A stretch of 64,000 nt of DNA from Chlorokybus atmophyticus (lineage: Eukaryota; Streptophyta; Chlorokybophyceae; Chlorokybales; Chlorokybaceae), in NCBI GenBank assembly GCA_009103225.1, contig RHPI01000140.1:150057-214056 (forward strand), written 5' to 3'. Positions within the stretch are counted from its first letter, which is position 1. Each line of letters starts with the position of its first letter. Made by a program: the position numbers and the translations under genes. The notes below the pieces were generated by a model. The model had not been told where the DNA came from. It was given only the letters and a program-made list of their open reading frames with translations, and made no database searches. Of this stretch, positions 61,658-64,000 are shown piece by piece.

Positions 61658-62149
61658 TGTCACGGACGACCAAATAATAACGCCACAATGACCGCAGAAC
61701 AAACTCGTACTTTTGTGGCCTAGTAGTTTGCATTGGTCATCGAGGCTTGAGACCCAAAAGGTCCTGAGGTCGAAACCGCCTGGCGGCAGTTCAAGACGGA
61801 TTTTTGCGGTCGTTGTTCGATCCAAGGGGTCGCGCGCGCCTGGTTAGGGTAGTAACGCGCGACTTGCCGGACGGCAGTCGCTCATTCCGACGCGTCGCGC
61901 TTGATACCACGCGACTTTGCCTGGTGGCGACTAACAGTCGGTCCCATACGCGCAATGCGCACTGCGACTGCTCAGTGATGATTGCAAAATCGCTTCCACT
62001 GCTCTGTGACGCCATGCCCTATAAAAACTCACATCAAATGAGGACATTTGACACCTAAGTGGGGGGGGAATGTCACGGACGACTAAATAATAACGCCACA
62101 ATGGCCGCAGAGCAAATCTCGTGCTTTTGTGGCCTAGTGGTTTGTTACA
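61658..62149 (+). mobile_element. TRIM-like non-autonomous LTR retroelement
   Basis: Direct terminal repeats of about 78 bp lie at 61658-61735 and 62071-62149. Both begin TGTCACGGACGAC and differ at only a few positions. The second copy directly follows the polypurine tract GTGGGGGGGGAA. The internal part is only about 335 bp with no coding capacity. The size, termini and purine tract fit a terminal-repeat retrotransposon in miniature. Each repeat ends in a tRNA A-box-like TGGCCTAGTRG, and a B-box-like AGGTCGAAACC lies about 50 bp after the first. TGTCACG termini are shared with the gypsy remnant at 27.7-29.8 kb. Confidence 0.6.
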
Positions 62150-62190
62150 GGTGGTCTTGTTATTGGGCCGAACATCATGTTCGTATAACA

Positions 62191-62249
62191 CTCATTTTGT
62201 AAGTCATGAATCATGTAACATGACATGATTCTTGACTTATACAATGAGG
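62191..62249. repeat. Long imperfect hairpin beside the TRIM-like element
   Basis: CTCATTTTGTAAGTCATGAA plus TCATGT pairs over 26 bp (three mismatches) with the following sequence around a six-base loop. Confidence 0.75.
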
Positions 62250-62744
62250 CCCATGACTTGCAACTGTCAAACACCAACGCTAGCGGCCATTATGAGTTGC
62301 GTAAATTGCATTACATGACGTTGTCAGCGGCGGCAGTGGCGGTCAAGGCATTGTCGTGATTGTACTCTTGTCCACTATCACATCGTCCACTAAGTATGCG
62401 AGAGACGGTGCTGGCGTGGTAGCTGCCACATATTCTCCACCGCTAATGCTTACGTGTCCTGCTGCTGTATGGTCGTGGTCATAGTCGTCAGTCAACATCG
62501 GTAGTGACTCCGCTGCTTGCACTTGATTGCATGAGGCCTTAAGCCAACCCTGTGATGTGTACAGTTATACAATGTGCTTGCTAGCTTAATAAAGTGCATA
62601 TGCATGCGCATGGTTAACGTTGCGCATGTGTGGCACAACTCATGAATCCCCGTTGTGTCCCCATGAAGAGGCCCGGGGGAGGGGGGGGGAGGGGTAAAAA
62701 TCGGGGCACACTTATAGGCTATAAGTTATAGCTGCATCACCTTC
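62250..62744. other. Intergenic region before the ELIP copy C promoter
   Basis: No gene recognised. A G-rich run lies near 62670-62693. Confidence 0.5.
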
Positions 62745-63207
62745 GCCGTGGTCCTGCCTTAGCCGCCGCTTCAACTCTTCCTGCACGGCTGGGAAGTAGC
62801 AGACGTCTGAACCTGCCACGTCGATCAATCGCTTTACAGCCTGGCCCTGATGTGTCGAAGCGTCGGTTGGCACTCTGGACGGTGCAAGGCACGGCATGGA
62901 TCGAACGTGAGCCTGTCATTGAATCTGAATCTGTCAATGAATGCAGGGTGACGTACCCGTATCCGCCACAGTGGTGCTAAGGGAGGGGCTGGGAGTGCCT
63001 CAGGCCTGGTGGGCCATGCTTATCTGCGCGCCGCCAGCCCCAACAGGGGCAGCGGCGGCGACGGCTGTTGCCGACGTGGCCTTCCCGCCTTAGCAGTATA
63101 TGAACCCTTTCTCTCGCTTCGCTATGTCGTTCACGCATCCGCTACAACTTCTGTTGCTTGCAAGCTGTAAATCTGCACACGTTATTTTGCGCTCGCAACT
63201 TAGCTCA
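62745..63207 (+). promoter_or_regulatory. Promoter of ELIP copy C, duplicated from that of copy B
   Basis: Blocks such as TGCCTTAGCCGCCGCTTC, ACCTGCCACGTCG, GTGACGTACCCGTATC and GGGAGGGGCTG occur in the same order as upstream of copy B. TATATGA at about 63097-63103 lies some 105 bp before the start codon. Confidence 0.65.
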
Positions 63208-64000
63208 ATGGCATCCACCACCATGACTGCTTGCGTCTCCGCCCCTGTGGCCCAGCTGGCCCGACCCACACTGTCCAGGCGTACCAACGGTGAGCACACA
63301 GCCCTTGTGTTCACGTCAGTGCATTGTCTACTGCAACCCATCGTGACGAATTGTGTTGAGCGATATTGCCATCACTCACAGTTGAAATTGATTGTCATTC
63401 TATTGCAGCTGTGAGGAGCCGTGTGCCTGTGGCCTCCCCCGTCTTCCACCGGTCAGTGCGCTGCGAGGCCAACCCCCTGGATAAGGCCCAGAGTGCCGCT
63501 AAGGATGTTGCCGCTGATGTCCAAAGCAAGCTGTCTGACGCCGCCAGCAACCTGCCCGTGCCCAACCCCAGCGATGTGGACGCTGAGAGCACAATCCGCC
63601 AGGTTGGCTCACAGACATCCAACGCCTTCTCTGGCAATGTGGTGAGTGGTGGCCATTGAGTGGGTGTGCGATGTGTGGGTGTGGGTGTGGGTGTGGGTGT
63701 GGGCTACATTCCTGTGCGCTTGCAATGTGTGTGTAAATTTGCATGCTTACATGTGTACGCGGTGTAGCATGATGCAAGAGCCTCACTGACCATATTACTG
63801 CTTGCAGATCCCCAAGCCTGGCCAGTCCCAATCCACTGACCTCCTCACCTACGAGGGTCTGCTTGAGCGTATCAACGGCCGTGCAGCCATGCTTGGCTTC
63901 CTCGCCGCCCTGGCTGGCGAGCAGATTACTGGCACGAAAATTGTCACTCAGATGACCCTCTTCCCCTTCTCCAAGTAAGCATCTTTACACTGTGTCACCA
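63208..64000 (+). CDS. Early light-inducible protein (ELIP), copy C, partial at window edge
   Basis: Exons 63208-63289, 63409-63641 and 63808-63974 are in phase and match copy B exon for exon (82, 233 and 167 nt). The donor after FPFSK (gtaagc) marks the intron seen in copy B, so the last exon with helices II and III lies beyond the window. The protein starts MASTTMTACVSAPVAQLARP. The second intron holds a GTGTGG hexamer array (63674-63704). Confidence 0.96.

Overview
This is nuclear DNA from a photosynthetic eukaryote, most likely a green alga (chlorophyte, perhaps trebouxiophyte-like). The basis is three early-light-inducible (ELIP) genes of the LHC superfamily, a plastid-type omega-3 desaturase, a plant-type cytochrome c oxidase subunit 5C, and very intron-rich genes. 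About 110 introns can be placed by GT-AG or GC-AG borders with consistent reading phase. An LRRC45-like centrosome-linker gene suggests a lineage that makes centrioles, for example as zoospores. The species call is inference.

Layout. 0.2-4.7 kb (-): SSRP1, the HMG-box subunit of FACT. 4.9-6.7 kb (+): a broken PA-domain membrane protein, damaged by frame errors, a gap and a misplaced 223-bp segment. 6.9-8.4 kb (-): an unrecognised acidic protein. 9.0-12.7 kb (+): an Mx-like dynamin GTPase. 13.6-19.9 kb (-): a 20-exon KRE6/SKN1-like GH16 protein with two carbohydrate-binding-like modules and a hydrophobic tail. 20.2-24.6 kb (+): an LRRC45-like leucine-rich-repeat/coiled-coil protein. 24.6-33.1 kb: an AT-rich, gene-poor block with relics of a Ty3/gypsy retrotransposon and a foldback element. 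33.2-33.9 kb (+): histone H2B. 35.3-37.6 kb (-): a plastid omega-3 fatty acid desaturase. 38.4-40.0 kb (+): a histidine phosphatase. 42.0-43.0 kb (+): a secreted ML-domain (NPC2-like) protein. 44.5-46.0 kb (+): a universal stress protein. 48.3-49.2 kb (-): COX5C. 50.1-55.8 kb (+): a tandem GT29 sialyltransferase-fold protein. 56.7-64.0 kb: three ELIP genes (one -, two +), with a short TRIM-like retroelement between the second and third.

No operon logic applies. Several genes sit head-to-head over short shared promoters. Two secretory-pathway genes stand out. One is the KRE6-like GH16 protein, whose family acts in beta-glucan biosynthesis. The other is a type II protein with the order TM - stem - IPT/TIG - GT29 - EGF-like - GT29. 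In it the first GT29 copy has lost key sialylmotif residues and the second keeps them. This double-GT29 architecture is the most novel element in the window.

Assembly quality limits some calls. All three N gaps are bounded by poly-C or poly-G runs, single Ns occur at 5078, 60258 and 60557, and two genes carry in-frame stops or frameshifts that may be consensus errors. Exon borders were read by eye from splice signals and phase, not from transcripts.
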